A program made the translations under genes and the position numbers. The notes below the pieces were generated by a model. The model was not told the DNA's origin. It did not search any database and worked only from the letters and a program-made list of their open reading frames with translations. This document shows, one piece after another, positions 25,225 through 34,078 of a DNA stretch of 36,534 nt (positions within the stretch are counted from its first letter, which is position 1; each line of letters starts with the position of its first letter). Origin of the DNA: Rhodopirellula maiorica SM1 (lineage in GTDB: Bacteria > Planctomycetota > Planctomycetia > Pirellulales > Pirellulaceae); contig NZ_ANOG01000738.1 of assembly GCF_000346295.1 (NCBI RefSeq), positions 1-36,534 on the forward strand, given 5' to 3'.

Positions 25225-25752
25225 ATGTTTCTCGTCATCAGCTCAAGCCTGCATCCTACTAGCCGAAGTCGTATTCTCGCTCGCGCGGCGGTCGAACAAC
25301 TTCAGCAAACCGGACGCGATGCCACCCTTTTCGACCTCGTGGTCAAGAATCTTCCCGCGTGTGACGGCGCCTCGGCGTATGGGGACGCGAACGTCAAAGA
25401 GTTGTCGGAATTGATCCACCACGCCGAAGCGATCCTTGTCGCGTCGCCCGTCTACAACTATGACGTCAACGCGGCGCTCAAAAACGCGGTGGAGCTGACC
25501 GGCCGGGCATGGACGGGAAAGGTGGTCAGTTTGATGTTGGCTGCCGGTGGTCAAGGTAGCTACATGTCGGCAATGGGATTGGCTAACAGCTTGATGCTTG
25601 ATTTTCGCTGTCTCATCGTGCCTCGGTTCATCTATGCCACGGGCGACGCCTTTGAAGGCGACGGATTGGCTGACGAAGAAATCCAGCAACGAGTCAACAT
25701 GCTGGTCAGCGAAACCACCAAGCTTGCCGACGCGATCAATCGGTCGCTCTAA
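25225..25752 (+). CDS. NAD(P)H-dependent FMN reductase family protein
   Basis: A 175-aa flavodoxin-like FMN reductase of the SsuE/ArsH/ChrR group, starting at the ATG at 25225. The phosphate loop is 'SSSLHPTSRSRILARA' (the SxxxxSxS pattern that holds FMN phosphate). 'ILVASPVYNYDVNAALKNAV' is the family's hallmark P-x-Y-x-x-x-x-x-x-x-L-K-N motif, and 'VVSLMLAAGGQGSYMSAMGL' forms the third flavin contact. It would reduce FMN, quinones or other acceptors with NAD(P)H. The stop codon overlaps that of nadD on the other strand by three bases (convergent), so their transcripts overlap. Confidence 0.9.
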   Translation: MFLVISSSLHPTSRSRILARAAVEQLQQTGRDATLFDLVVKNLPACDGASAYGDANVKELSELIHHAEAILVASPVYNYDVNAALKNAVELTGRAWTGKVVSLMLAAGGQGSYMSAMGLANSLMLDFRCLIVPRFIYATGDAFEGDGLADEEIQQRVNMLVSETTKLADAINRSL

Positions 25753-26426
25753 TGTTTCGGCGAACGGTCGGCCGATGCGTCGTCCGGCGAAGCGATCGGT
25801 GAATACGACGACGAAGCCGGGTGGCGATACAGACCCCGCCGCTGAATCACCGCTTCGACTCCGGACGGGGTGCGATAGCGAATGCTTCGGCCCTGTTGCA
25901 CACGTTCGCGAAGTTCGCTGCTGGAAAGCTCGATGACCGGCATGGCGATCACATGCGATGCAATCGCAGCGATCCGCTCACGGTCGACCAGATCTTGCAG
26001 CACCGAAAAGTCAATCGCCCCTTCGCCTCCGCGTTGGACCACCGCCGGCGTAATCAATTCGAGCAGCCGCTGCGGTTGATGCCAGAGCGGGAAAGTGGCC
26101 AACGAGTCGCTGCCGATGATCATAAAAAACTGAGCGTCAGGCATTTCTTGCATCAATTCTGCGACCGTATCCACGGTATAGCTGACCTCACCTCGTCGAA
26201 TCTCGCGGTCGTCCAATTCATAGGACGGGTTGTCGGCCAGAGCCTGCTGTAACATTTCGAGGCGATCCTCGCTCGAGGCGACCGCGCCGGCTGGCTTTAG
26301 CGGCGATGTTGCGGTGGGGATCCAGCGAACTTGATCGAGCGAAAGCGTTTCTCGCGCTGCCTCGGCTATCCATAAATGCCCCAGATGCACGGGGTCAAAC
26401 GATCCGCCGAAAAGTCCAATTCTCAT
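25749..26426 (-). CDS. nadD: Nicotinate-nucleotide adenylyltransferase
   Basis: A 225-aa NadD that makes deamido-NAD from nicotinate mononucleotide and ATP. The ATG at 26426 gives MRIGLFGGSFDPVHLGHLWI, the exact family start with the nucleotidyltransferase GGSFDPVHxGH motif; the upstream 58 open codons are not coding. The 'PTATSPLKPAG' loop, 'FFMIIGSDSLATFPLW' and the second signature 'ELSSSELRERVQQGRSIRY' (ISST-like, with Arg pair) are all present. The C-terminus ends with a Ser/Pro/Asp-rich tail of about 20 residues beyond the usual core. A duplicated 15-bp element lies just upstream. Neighbours are not other NAD genes. Confidence 0.93.
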   Translation of the reverse strand: MRIGLFGGSFDPVHLGHLWIAEAARETLSLDQVRWIPTATSPLKPAGAVASSEDRLEMLQQALADNPSYELDDREIRRGEVSYTVDTVAELMQEMPDAQFFMIIGSDSLATFPLWHQPQRLLELITPAVVQRGGEGAIDFSVLQDLVDRERIAAIASHVIAMPVIELSSSELRERVQQGRSIRYRTPSGVEAVIQRRGLYRHPASSSYSPIASPDDASADRSPKH

Positions 26427-26429
26427 CAA

Positions 26430-26462
26430 TTTCGATTCTTTCGCAGTTTTCGATTCTTTCGC
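26430..26462. repeat. 15-bp direct repeat upstream of nadD
   Basis: TTTCGATTCTTTCGC at 26430-26444 and 26448-26462 (period 18 bp), starting 4 bases upstream of the nadD ATG in the divergent nadD-priA intergenic region. It lies in the nadD 5' leader. Confidence 0.85.
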
Positions 26463-26703
26463 GGGGATGGTAGCGAGAGCGATTTCCTTGGCAAAGCGAA
26501 CATCGCAGCGGCACACTTGACCAGACTTGTCCAGCCAATCTCGAAAAATAGAGGGGATGAGGGGGTTCGCATGAGGGATGCGATTCCTACGGGTGAGCAC
26601 GGAGCTTGGCGTTCTGCCTCCCTTATCTTCCTTTTATCCAACATACACTATGCTAACCTCCATACCATCCGATCCTGTTCCGCCAACCGTCGGCCCCCCG
26701 ACC

Positions 26704-29301
26704 ATGTCCAAGTTTGATTCTCGTCGGCCAACACAGCCTGATGCCGAGGCAAATCGGAACGCGAATATTGTTGGCGGCGATCACAGCGAACCCGGATCCC
26801 CCATCCATTCGCGTCCCAATGGTGATCCGCAGTCCCATTCCTCCGCCGGCAGCCCATCGGCCGAAGCATCTCAAGCGGAAACGCCCCCACCAGGTGAGCG
26901 AGGAAAATCCGAAGCCTTCGATTTGTCCGCCGATCTCGAAATTGACGCATCGATGTTTGCCGACGACTCGGACCACGATGCAGAAAAAGAGGAAAAGGGC
27001 GCCAAGGCTCAACAGGCGGAACTCTTTGAAACTGAACCTCCGCCGTGGGAACTGACCGTCGAGGACGATATTGCCGTTGGCCGCATCGTGTTCAGCGAGG
27101 CTCCCTATGGTCCCTATGACTACCAAATCCCCGAGGCCGAACGCGAACATTTGAAACCCGGAATGCGAGTTCGCGTCCCGCTCGGCAAACGTCGTCATCC
27201 GATGATGGGATGGTGTATCGAGACGCGGATCGGTTATCAGGGGAAACGAGGTTCGCTGCGTGAAATTGTCGAGGTGCTCGACGACGAACCGCTATGCGAC
27301 CCGGCACTGGTGCGGTTGGTATTGTGGATCAGTCATTATTACCAGGCGCCTACCGGCCAGGTCTTTGACACCTTGATTCCATCGAGCGTGCGTTCGAACG
27401 CGGGAACTCGCGAACGAGCCTATTTGACCCCCAACCGAGATCGCAGTGACGAAAAATCAATCGAGTTGTTACCTAAGAAACAGCAGGCAGCTTTTCGATT
27501 TTTGATCGCTGCGGGTCGCCCGATGACGGCATCCGAATTGATGGTGCATGCCAAGTGCACGCGAGGCCCCGTGAGTGCACTGCAATCCAAAGGGTACCTC
27601 GATGTTTCGATGCAGCGAGAAATGACGGCGACAACGCCGATGCGTTGGCAAAAAAATGATGGTGAAAGCCAGCAAATCCATACGCCTAGCCAAGAACAGA
27701 CCGAAGCACTTGAGCGAATTAGTGCGGCGATTGAATCGGGTACTGGCAAAACGCTGCTGTTACATGGAGTGACCGGCAGCGGCAAGACCGAAGTGTATAT
27801 CAAGGCGATTGAGCAGATCGTGCGAGCCGGACGTGGCGCGATCGTGATGGTTCCCGAGATCAGTTTGACGCCTCAAACGCGTGGTCGATTCGAACGACGA
27901 TTCGAATCGGTTGCGGTGCTACACAGCCAAATGACTCCCTCGGAACGGCATTTCCAGTGGCAGCGGATACGCCGCGGTGAGGTGCAAGTCGTCGTCGGCC
28001 CCCGTAGCGCGGTGTTCGCGCCGATGCCGAGATTGGGACTCATCGTCATGGACGAAGAGCACGACGCTTCGTTCAAACAAAACGAACAACCCCGCTATCA
28101 CGCCCGCAAAGTGGCTCATGCGCGAGCGATGTCACTTGGCATTCCGCTGATCTTGGGTAGCGCGACGCCGTCGATGGAAACGTGGCACGCCACCGCCACA
28201 GGGCATGCCGAATTGATTCCGATGAACGAGCGAATCAACCAGCGTCCCATGCCGAGTGTGGAGTTGGTGGATCTGCGAATTCGTGACGATCGGACTCGGG
28301 GTGCAATCAGTCGTCCACTGCATCTGGCCGTCCAAGAAACGCTGAACGAAAAGGGGCAAGTGATCCTACTACTGAATCGACGTGGTTTTGCCACCACGAT
28401 TCAGTGCCCATCGTGTGGCCACGTCGTGGCGTGCCCTGATTGTGACATGCCGCTGACCCATCACCGTGATGGTGGAAAAGCATGTTGCCACTATTGCGAT
28501 TACACAATTGCCACCCCACCTTGGTGTCCGGCGTGCCGATTCGACGGCATTCGATACGGTGGGCTAGGAACTCAGCGTTTGGAAGTCGAAGTCAAAGCTC
28601 GTTTTCCGAATGCCAACATCGCTCGCATGGATAGCGACACCATGAAACGCCCCGGCAGCCATCAACGTGTGCTCTCAGCGTTCCGCAGTGGAGAGGTCAA
28701 CATCTTGCTTGGCACCCAAATGATTGCCAAAGGACTCGATTTTCCAAATGTGTTATTGGTGGGGGTTATCAACGCCGATAGTGCATTGCACTTTCCCGAT
28801 TTCCGTGCGGCCGAGCGAACGTTTCAATTGGTCACCCAAGTGGCGGGGCGAACCGGTCGTGGAGATCGCGGCGGCCGTGTGATTGTGCAAACATTCTCGC
28901 CCGAGCACCCAGCGATTCAAGCGGCATCGCGACACGACTACCATCAATTTGCGACCGACGAGATGGTCAATCGACGCAAATTCAACTATCCGCCTCTCGG
29001 TTCGGTCGCTCGCATTATTATTCGCGGCGTCGTCGAGGACGTTACCGAAGCGGTCGCCGATTCGTTGCTGGGACGACTCGAAGCCGCCCGCCAAGCTCTT
29101 GGATCGGAAGTTCGCATCTTGGGACCTGCGCCACCGCCAATCCCAAAATTGCGAGGCAAGTATCGGTTCCATCTGCTGCTGCAATCTACCGACAGTGCGC
29201 AGTTAGGCGAGACGATACGCCGCGCCACCGATTCGTTTACGATTCCCGAGAAAGACGACGTCCAATATGTCGTCGATATCGACCCGATCGATATGCTGTA
29301 A
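26704..29301 (+). CDS. priA: Primosomal replication restart helicase PriA
   Basis: A DEAD/H-box 3'-5' DNA helicase that reloads the replisome at repaired forks. I start at the ATG at 26704 (865 aa; an ATG at 26650 would add 18 residues) with modest confidence since neither has a strong RBS. A low-complexity acidic, Pro/Ser-rich extension of about 110 residues precedes the conserved body, which begins near 'ELFETEPPPWEL'. Motifs in order: the 3'-DNA-binding domain (YGPYDYQIPEAERE), Walker A 'GVTGSGKTEVYIKA' near residue 355, the DEEH box 'IVMDEEHDASFKQ', the four zinc cysteine pairs 'CPSCGHVVACPDC' and 'CCHYCDYTIATPPWCPAC', and 'QVAGRTGRGDRGG' (motif VI). The extension and the length (typical 730-ish) are the only oddities. 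Confidence 0.95.
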   Translation: MSKFDSRRPTQPDAEANRNANIVGGDHSEPGSPIHSRPNGDPQSHSSAGSPSAEASQAETPPPGERGKSEAFDLSADLEIDASMFADDSDHDAEKEEKGAKAQQAELFETEPPPWELTVEDDIAVGRIVFSEAPYGPYDYQIPEAEREHLKPGMRVRVPLGKRRHPMMGWCIETRIGYQGKRGSLREIVEVLDDEPLCDPALVRLVLWISHYYQAPTGQVFDTLIPSSVRSNAGTRERAYLTPNRDRSDEKSIELLPKKQQAAFRFLIAAGRPMTASELMVHAKCTRGPVSALQSKGYLDVSMQREMTATTPMRWQKNDGESQQIHTPSQEQTEALERISAAIESGTGKTLLLHGVTGSGKTEVYIKAIEQIVRAGRGAIVMVPEISLTPQTRGRFERRFESVAVLHSQMTPSERHFQWQRIRRGEVQVVVGPRSAVFAPMPRLGLIVMDEEHDASFKQNEQPRYHARKVAHARAMSLGIPLILGSATPSMETWHATATGHAELIPMNERINQRPMPSVELVDLRIRDDRTRGAISRPLHLAVQETLNEKGQVILLLNRRGFATTIQCPSCGHVVACPDCDMPLTHHRDGGKACCHYCDYTIATPPWCPACRFDGIRYGGLGTQRLEVEVKARFPNANIARMDSDTMKRPGSHQRVLSAFRSGEVNILLGTQMIAKGLDFPNVLLVGVINADSALHFPDFRAAERTFQLVTQVAGRTGRGDRGGRVIVQTFSPEHPAIQAASRHDYHQFATDEMVNRRKFNYPPLGSVARIIIRGVVEDVTEAVADSLLGRLEAARQALGSEVRILGPAPPPIPKLRGKYRFHLLLQSTDSAQLGETIRRATDSFTIPEKDDVQYVVDIDPIDML

Positions 29302-29341
29302 ATCGGCCGCCGCCAGGTAGATGGCCGTCTAGGTTAGGGAC

Positions 29342-29364
29342 AATCCGGACTGCGAAACCGGATT
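29342..29364. terminator. Hairpin after priA
   Basis: AATCCGG (29342-29348) and CCGGATT (29358-29364) pair over 7 bp with a 9-nt loop, 40 nt past the priA stop. No T-tract follows, so its role as terminator is tentative. Confidence 0.4.
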
Positions 29365-29455
29365 CAGATCGCACAAAACTGTCGCATATTCATCGAGGGG
29401 ATGTTACGATGGATCGCTCTCGCAATCCCCTCATTCAACGCGCAAGTCGATTCCC

Positions 29456-30520
29456 TTGAAGATTCTTATCACCGGCATCTGTGGCTTTGTTGGACGCTGG
29501 ATTGCCGAAGGTTTGCTGGACAGCCGTTCTGATTTGCAGCTGATCGGAATCGATAACTTGGCTCGTTCGGGCAGCGAGTCGAATCGCCAAAAACTGCACT
29601 CCATGGGTGTCCATTTTATCCACGGCGACCTGCGATGTCGAAGTGATCTCGATGCAATTCCCCAAGTCGACTGGGTGATCGATTGTGCCGCACTGCCAAG
29701 TGTCCTCGCCGGCACCGCAGGGCACAGTTCGTCGCGGCATTTGACGGAACACAATCTGCTCGGAACGTTGAATCTGCTAGAGTATTGCCGGCAACACCAG
29801 AGCGGTTTGATCCTGCTTAGCACGAGCCGCGTCTATTCGATCAGAGATCTTGCCTCGTTGCCGCTGATCGACGACGGAGACACCTTTGCTCTGGATCTCG
29901 AGTCGCGACTTCCCGCTGGTGTTTCTAACGCTGGGATCGACGAGTCATTCTCGACCACGCCGCCGGTATCGATTTACGGCGCTACCAAGCGAGCGTCCGA
30001 AACGATGGCATGGGAATACGCCGAAGCATACCAATTCCCGCTACGAATCAATCGCTGCGGCGTGCTCGCGGGTGCGGGCCAATTTGGTCGTGCCGATCAA
30101 GGTATCTATAGCTACTGGATCCATTCGCATCTGCGTCAGCGTCCACTACGCTACATCGGCTTTGGTGGTTCAGGACGCCAGGTTCGCGATTGTTTGCATC
30201 CTTGGGACGTCGCTCGGTTGGTTGACAAGCAGATAACGTCAGCAATGGACCCGACCAAACCGGTGATTGCAAACGTCAGCGGCGGCATCGAGTCGGCTCG
30301 TTCATTGTCTCAATTAACGCAGTGGTGTAACGAGCAATTTGGCAACCATGTCGTTACATCTTCGGAAGAGGAGCGTCCATTCGATTTGCCCTGGATCGTA
30401 CTCAACTCGCGTCTTGCTCGCGACGCATGGCAATGGCAGCCATCTCGGTCTACGGATGACATTTTGTCCGAAATCGCAGACCATGCTCGACAACACCCCG
30501 ATTGGTTGGAACTTGCATAA
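29456..30520 (+). CDS. NAD-dependent nucleotide-sugar epimerase (CDP-paratose 2-epimerase-like)
   Basis: A 354-aa extended SDR that would act on a nucleotide sugar for cell-surface glycan synthesis. The only workable start is a TTG at 29456 (KILITGICGFVGRW), giving the NAD-binding GxxGxxG at residues 7-13. The catalytic Tyr-x3-Lys is in 'PVSIYGATKRASE', and Ser/Thr of the triad in 'LLSTSRVYS'. The C-terminal 'AGQFGRADQGIYSYWIHSHL' and 'IGFGGSGRQVRDCLHPWDV' match the CDP-paratose/tyvelose 2-epimerase subgroup of the family. Substrate remains unproven; UDP-glucose-4-epimerase-like activity cannot be excluded. It starts a group with a family 2 glycosyltransferase and a large membrane protein. 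Confidence 0.87.
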   Translation: MKILITGICGFVGRWIAEGLLDSRSDLQLIGIDNLARSGSESNRQKLHSMGVHFIHGDLRCRSDLDAIPQVDWVIDCAALPSVLAGTAGHSSSRHLTEHNLLGTLNLLEYCRQHQSGLILLSTSRVYSIRDLASLPLIDDGDTFALDLESRLPAGVSNAGIDESFSTTPPVSIYGATKRASETMAWEYAEAYQFPLRINRCGVLAGAGQFGRADQGIYSYWIHSHLRQRPLRYIGFGGSGRQVRDCLHPWDVARLVDKQITSAMDPTKPVIANVSGGIESARSLSQLTQWCNEQFGNHVVTSSEEERPFDLPWIVLNSRLARDAWQWQPSRSTDDILSEIADHARQHPDWLELA

Positions 30521-30693
30521 ATCCCATTTCCACTGACGAATGGCTACCGAGGCTGACTTTTCCCCTCTCTCGCAATCGATTGGACTGAACATTCGACTAT
30601 GCTGTGCTAAGCAGGTGGCGGAACCTCGATTCAAAGTCAAACACAATTGAGTTAGGTCTACGTCTTTTTTCGATCTTCAAGCTGCAACCGCCC

Positions 30694-31509
30694 ATGACAG
30701 ACCGCCCTCAGTTATCGATTGTCATCCCCGCGTACAACGAACAGCGCAACATCGGGCCCTGCATTGATGAATTGATGTCGTTTTTGGTGGATCGCCATCG
30801 CATCGACACCGAATTGATCGTCGTGAATGACAACAGCCAAGATGGGACGGAGGCCGAAGTGCTCCAACGCGTCAAACGCTGGCCCACCGTCCGGTTGATA
30901 CGACGGCAGGCGCCGGGTGGATTTGGCCGCGCCATTCGTTCGGGACTTGATTTTGTTCGCGGATCCGTCGTTGTCATTTACATGGCCGACCGCTCGGATC
31001 ACCCTGATGACGTGCTCTGCTACTACAGCACGATCCAACAAGGATATGACTGTGTCTTTGGATCACGCTTCATCAGCGGCGCCTCAGTGAAGCAATACCC
31101 GAAAGTCAAACTGGTCGTCAACCGAATCGTCAACAAAACGATTCAGTGGATGTTCTGGACCGACATGAATGATTTAACCAATGCGTTTAAAGCATACCGC
31201 AAAGAAGTCATCGACCAGTGCGGCCCGTACCGCGCGTGTCATTTCAATATCACGCTGGAAATGTCGCTTAGCGCTTTAATCGGCGGCTATAAAATCAAGC
31301 AGGTCCCGATCAAATGGGAAGGCCGGACGTGGGGTTCAAGCAATTTGAGAATGCGAGAAATGGGGCGTCGTTACCTGTGCACGCTATTGATGCTTTTCTT
31401 TCAACGCGTACTGATGTCCGACGATGTACGCGCCGAGAGCACTCGGCATCCAACGGGATCACTCGAAGTACACGCGGACCAATCGATGTCCGAATCCAAC
31501 CGTCCTTGA
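30694..31509 (+). CDS. Family 2 glycosyltransferase (polyprenyl-phosphate mannosyltransferase-like)
   Basis: A 271-aa GT-A fold glycosyltransferase, started at the ATG at 30694 because the longer 301-aa frame has no family similarity before it. 'QLSIVIPAYNEQRNIGPCI' is the nucleotide-binding entry, 'IVVNDNSQDGTEAEV' the first acidic site, and 'VIYMADRSDHPDDVL' the metal site (ADxxD in place of the DADGQH of Dpm1). 'FGSRFISGASVKQYP' and 'NAFKAYRKEVID' are typical of dolichyl/polyprenyl phosphate sugar transferases, as is 'YKIKQVPIKWEGRTWGSS'. There is no C-terminal TM pair. It would load a sugar from a nucleotide carrier onto a lipid carrier or glycan, feeding the membrane protein encoded downstream. 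Confidence 0.88.
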   Translation: MTDRPQLSIVIPAYNEQRNIGPCIDELMSFLVDRHRIDTELIVVNDNSQDGTEAEVLQRVKRWPTVRLIRRQAPGGFGRAIRSGLDFVRGSVVVIYMADRSDHPDDVLCYYSTIQQGYDCVFGSRFISGASVKQYPKVKLVVNRIVNKTIQWMFWTDMNDLTNAFKAYRKEVIDQCGPYRACHFNITLEMSLSALIGGYKIKQVPIKWEGRTWGSSNLRMREMGRRYLCTLLMLFFQRVLMSDDVRAESTRHPTGSLEVHADQSMSESNRP

Positions 31510-31648
31510 GTTGAAGATCCATGCGACAATTGTCGAAGCAACAAAGAGACTGCGAGCGACGAACTCGGGGCAACATCAATTGCTACCAAGGTCGATTGCC
31601 ACGAAGAACGATGGATGAGGTCTCATCACTTTTGATTATACAAATCAC

Positions 31649-32803
31649 ATGATTGAATCGTCCCAAACAACGTATCCCGTGTCATGGCCACTCGTGCGAT
31701 GGTCATCGGTCTTTGCGTTGCTTCTTTTTGCGGTGCTAGCCTTCCTTCCCGCTTCGTTGTACGAACTCGTTCTGAAACGTCAATCAGGCGGATCGGCTGA
31801 ACTGATCGTTCCCTTGTTACCTCGTTTTTTTGGAGGACTATCTCTTCTCGCTGCGATTGTCGCCCTTGCATCTTGGTTTGTCGGCGACAAAGCAGATCAC
31901 CTTCTCTGGCGTTCGGCAACGCAACTGATCAAGTCATCCCACAAACCTGAGCGTCGCAGATCGTTTTGGTGCGAAACGGTACTTTGGGGACTGGTGTGCT
32001 CGGCGATCGTCCTTGCTTTTGATTGGCCTGCGATCGTTTGGGGCTACTTTGAATCCGACGATTTCAACTTATTGATCGACAACCGCACGCTTGATTTTCC
32101 TGAAGTCATGTATGCGACGATGAACGACCATGTGTATCCGCTGGGTCGCATTCTCATTCGCGTCTTTCATTGGATGTTCGGCACCCAAGCTGTTGCCTAT
32201 AACTTGCTTGCGGTCGGCATGTTGATTTCTTTGGTGTGGGCTGGATGTCTGTATCTTCGCCAAGCTCGCGTATCACGCCTGGGGACACTGGTTTTCGCTT
32301 TCCTGTTAGTGGGATGGACCTTATGGGGCGAACTCACCTCAGGCGAATACATCCTGCTGATGCATGAGTCGTTAATGACGGCGGCACTGTTGATTGGTTG
32401 GACAACCCTGCGTTTTCGCGCGACCAATTTTCGGCTTTACTACGCTCTGACCTCGCTGCTGGTGGGATACGCGTGTTTCATTAATATCAGCGGATTTTGG
32501 GTGGCCTGTGCCGCGATTGTCTTTTTGACGTGTGATATCGTGGGAAATTCCGAATCGAATCCCATTCGGCGTCTGGGGCAACATTGGTCCCACTTTCTGG
32601 CAATCGGCCTTCCGATGTTCGTCGCGATTGCTTTCTATTTTCACGCGTACCATCAACCAAACGGCCCCCAGTTTTTGTCGGCGGCTGGCCCTCAGCGAGG
32701 ACCGATGGGATTGATCCTTCAGTGGTTTTACACCATCACCACCTCGCTGATCTCAGTCCCTATCGCGACTCCCCCACCATCTCGTCGATTTTGGATTGCT
32801 TGA
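31649..32803 (+). CDS. GT-C-like polytopic membrane protein, 5' part of a probably split gene
   Basis: A 384-aa frame from the ATG at 31649 with about eight membrane helices (WSSVFALLLFAVLAFLPASL; FFGGLSLLAAIVALASWFV; LLAVGMLISLVWAGCLYL). Between helices two and three is a periplasmic loop with 'YFESDDFNLLIDNRTLDF' and 'DHVYPLGRILIRVFHWMFG', the pattern of lipid-linked sugar GT-C transferases (acidic DD motif then H-x-P-x-G-R). After 'SLISVPIATPPPSRRFWIA' it hits a TGA at 32801. The next frame (+1) starts inside a hydrophobic stretch and continues the same kind of protein, so the pair 31649-33986 is probably one gene with a +1 frameshift near the C5 tract at 32771-32775. If the two frames are separate genes they overlap by 8 nt. 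Function: transfer of a lipid-linked sugar, by inference. Confidence 0.7.
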   Translation: MIESSQTTYPVSWPLVRWSSVFALLLFAVLAFLPASLYELVLKRQSGGSAELIVPLLPRFFGGLSLLAAIVALASWFVGDKADHLLWRSATQLIKSSHKPERRRSFWCETVLWGLVCSAIVLAFDWPAIVWGYFESDDFNLLIDNRTLDFPEVMYATMNDHVYPLGRILIRVFHWMFGTQAVAYNLLAVGMLISLVWAGCLYLRQARVSRLGTLVFAFLLVGWTLWGELTSGEYILLMHESLMTAALLIGWTTLRFRATNFRLYYALTSLLVGYACFINISGFWVACAAIVFLTCDIVGNSESNPIRRLGQHWSHFLAIGLPMFVAIAFYFHAYHQPNGPQFLSAAGPQRGPMGLILQWFYTITTSLISVPIATPPPSRRFWIA

Positions 32804-33986
32804 AATCGCGATGATATGCAGCGCTTTGATATTTGTTGCAATGATCGTTGCGACTTGGCCCGCGCTTCCCAGTCGCTCGCTGCAATTTCAACTTGTCGCG
32901 GTGCTGATGATCATGAGTGGTGTCGTCTTGATGGTCTGTTTGGGACGCCCCGTTCCAGGGATCGGACATGTCATTCCCCCTAAATATTTGTTCATGCCCT
33001 ACACCTGGACGTGTATTGCCATTGCCATCTCGTTTGACGGGGGCTGGCAACGCGTTCCCGAAAAATGGCGTCTGGTCTACACCAAACTCTGTTTGCTGTG
33101 CATCCTGATCGCCTGGGGTTCGCATGGGGTTGCAAGCGGATTGGGAAGCCGAGGAATGCCATTTTTCGAAACCACACGTGGCGGCGAGATTCGCGAACAC
33201 CAACTCGAATTCGCAGCGATGCAAGAACTAAGAGCAACGATCTTTGCACCGCTCGATGACGCTTCCGATGGCTTGCTTCAAATCGTCGACATCAATGGAA
33301 ACACTCTGGCTCGGCAGTACCCTGCCCTCCGTTTCCCTTGGGGCTACGAACCCCAATTGTCCTACATGGTCGATGTCCTGAGTGACAAGCCAAGCCACTA
33401 TCAATTTCTATACGCCACGGAACTCGTTTTCCCCAACCCCACCGTTTCTCGAAATCTCTATAAAAACGTCAGCCCCGAGTTTCTGAATTTGATCCAAACA
33501 AGCGAAGAAGCCAATCGACTCTATTCGTTGCCAGCGATATTGGATTCGCAAGCACGCCCCGCTACCCCAAGTGAGATTCAAGACCGGCCGACCGGGTTGA
33601 CCATCATTGATGCAGTCGAGTCCCAGCAACAAGACACGAGCGAATGGTTAATCCGCAGCGATGGCCGAGCCAAAATTGTGCTGCGATATCCTGAGTGGAA
33701 AAGCGACGAACGGTTTCAATTGCAGATGGTAATCCATTCTCCACAACCAACGACGGATGCCGAAGACACCGCCGTGATGCTTTCCTTTCGATCCGCCTTG
33801 TTCAGCGGCGAAACCAAACATCGTTTACCGCCACCAGACGATGCTGGCCTGCTACAGATCATCGATCTGCAGCAGCTTCCTAGTTTTTCGCTGAGTGAGA
33901 AGATCGAATTTCTCACCATCGACCTGCCACATTCCGGGGCTTACCGCGTCGAGCATCTTTCGGTTCCGGTTGACCAATCACAGTAA
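32796..33986 (+). CDS. Membrane protein, 3' part of the probably split GT-C-like gene
   Basis: A 396-aa frame overlapping the previous one by 8 nt; its first codon is TTG at 32796, and an ATG at 32811 (MICSALIFVAM) is the alternative. Four hydrophobic helices come first (MICSALIFVAMIVATWPALP; LVAVLMIMSGVVLMVCLG; YTWTCIAIAISFDGGW; LVYTKLCLLCILIAWG). The rest (about residues 120-396) is soluble: 'EFAAMQELRATIFAPLDDAS' and a beta-rich C-terminal domain ending in 'GAYRVEHLSVPVDQSQ'. The frame is open back to 32751 without a start codon and no RBS is seen, which supports a single gene broken by a one-base shift. A soluble C-terminal beta domain fused to GT-C helices is common in surface-polysaccharide transferases. 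No family recognised. Confidence 0.6.
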   Translation: MLEIAMICSALIFVAMIVATWPALPSRSLQFQLVAVLMIMSGVVLMVCLGRPVPGIGHVIPPKYLFMPYTWTCIAIAISFDGGWQRVPEKWRLVYTKLCLLCILIAWGSHGVASGLGSRGMPFFETTRGGEIREHQLEFAAMQELRATIFAPLDDASDGLLQIVDINGNTLARQYPALRFPWGYEPQLSYMVDVLSDKPSHYQFLYATELVFPNPTVSRNLYKNVSPEFLNLIQTSEEANRLYSLPAILDSQARPATPSEIQDRPTGLTIIDAVESQQQDTSEWLIRSDGRAKIVLRYPEWKSDERFQLQMVIHSPQPTTDAEDTAVMLSFRSALFSGETKHRLPPPDDAGLLQIIDLQQLPSFSLSEKIEFLTIDLPHSGAYRVEHLSVPVDQSQ

Positions 33987-34050
33987 GTGACAGGTGATTC
34001 ATCAATCCCACCGCAAATACCAGCCAAGCCGGTTTGCGAAGCGCAGGAAC

Positions 34051-34078
34051 ACACACAGCTCAGAAACACACAGCTCAG
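34051..34078. repeat. 13-bp direct repeat at the 3' end of pdxH
   Basis: ACACACAGCTCAG at 34051-34063 and 34066-34078 (period 15), overlapping the pdxH stop codon region and running into the gap before the membrane protein gene. Confidence 0.8.

Noticed and set aside
26578-26703. Upstream extension of priA from 26578
   Set aside because: Overlaps the nadD leader and likely promoter; residues are unlike PriA.
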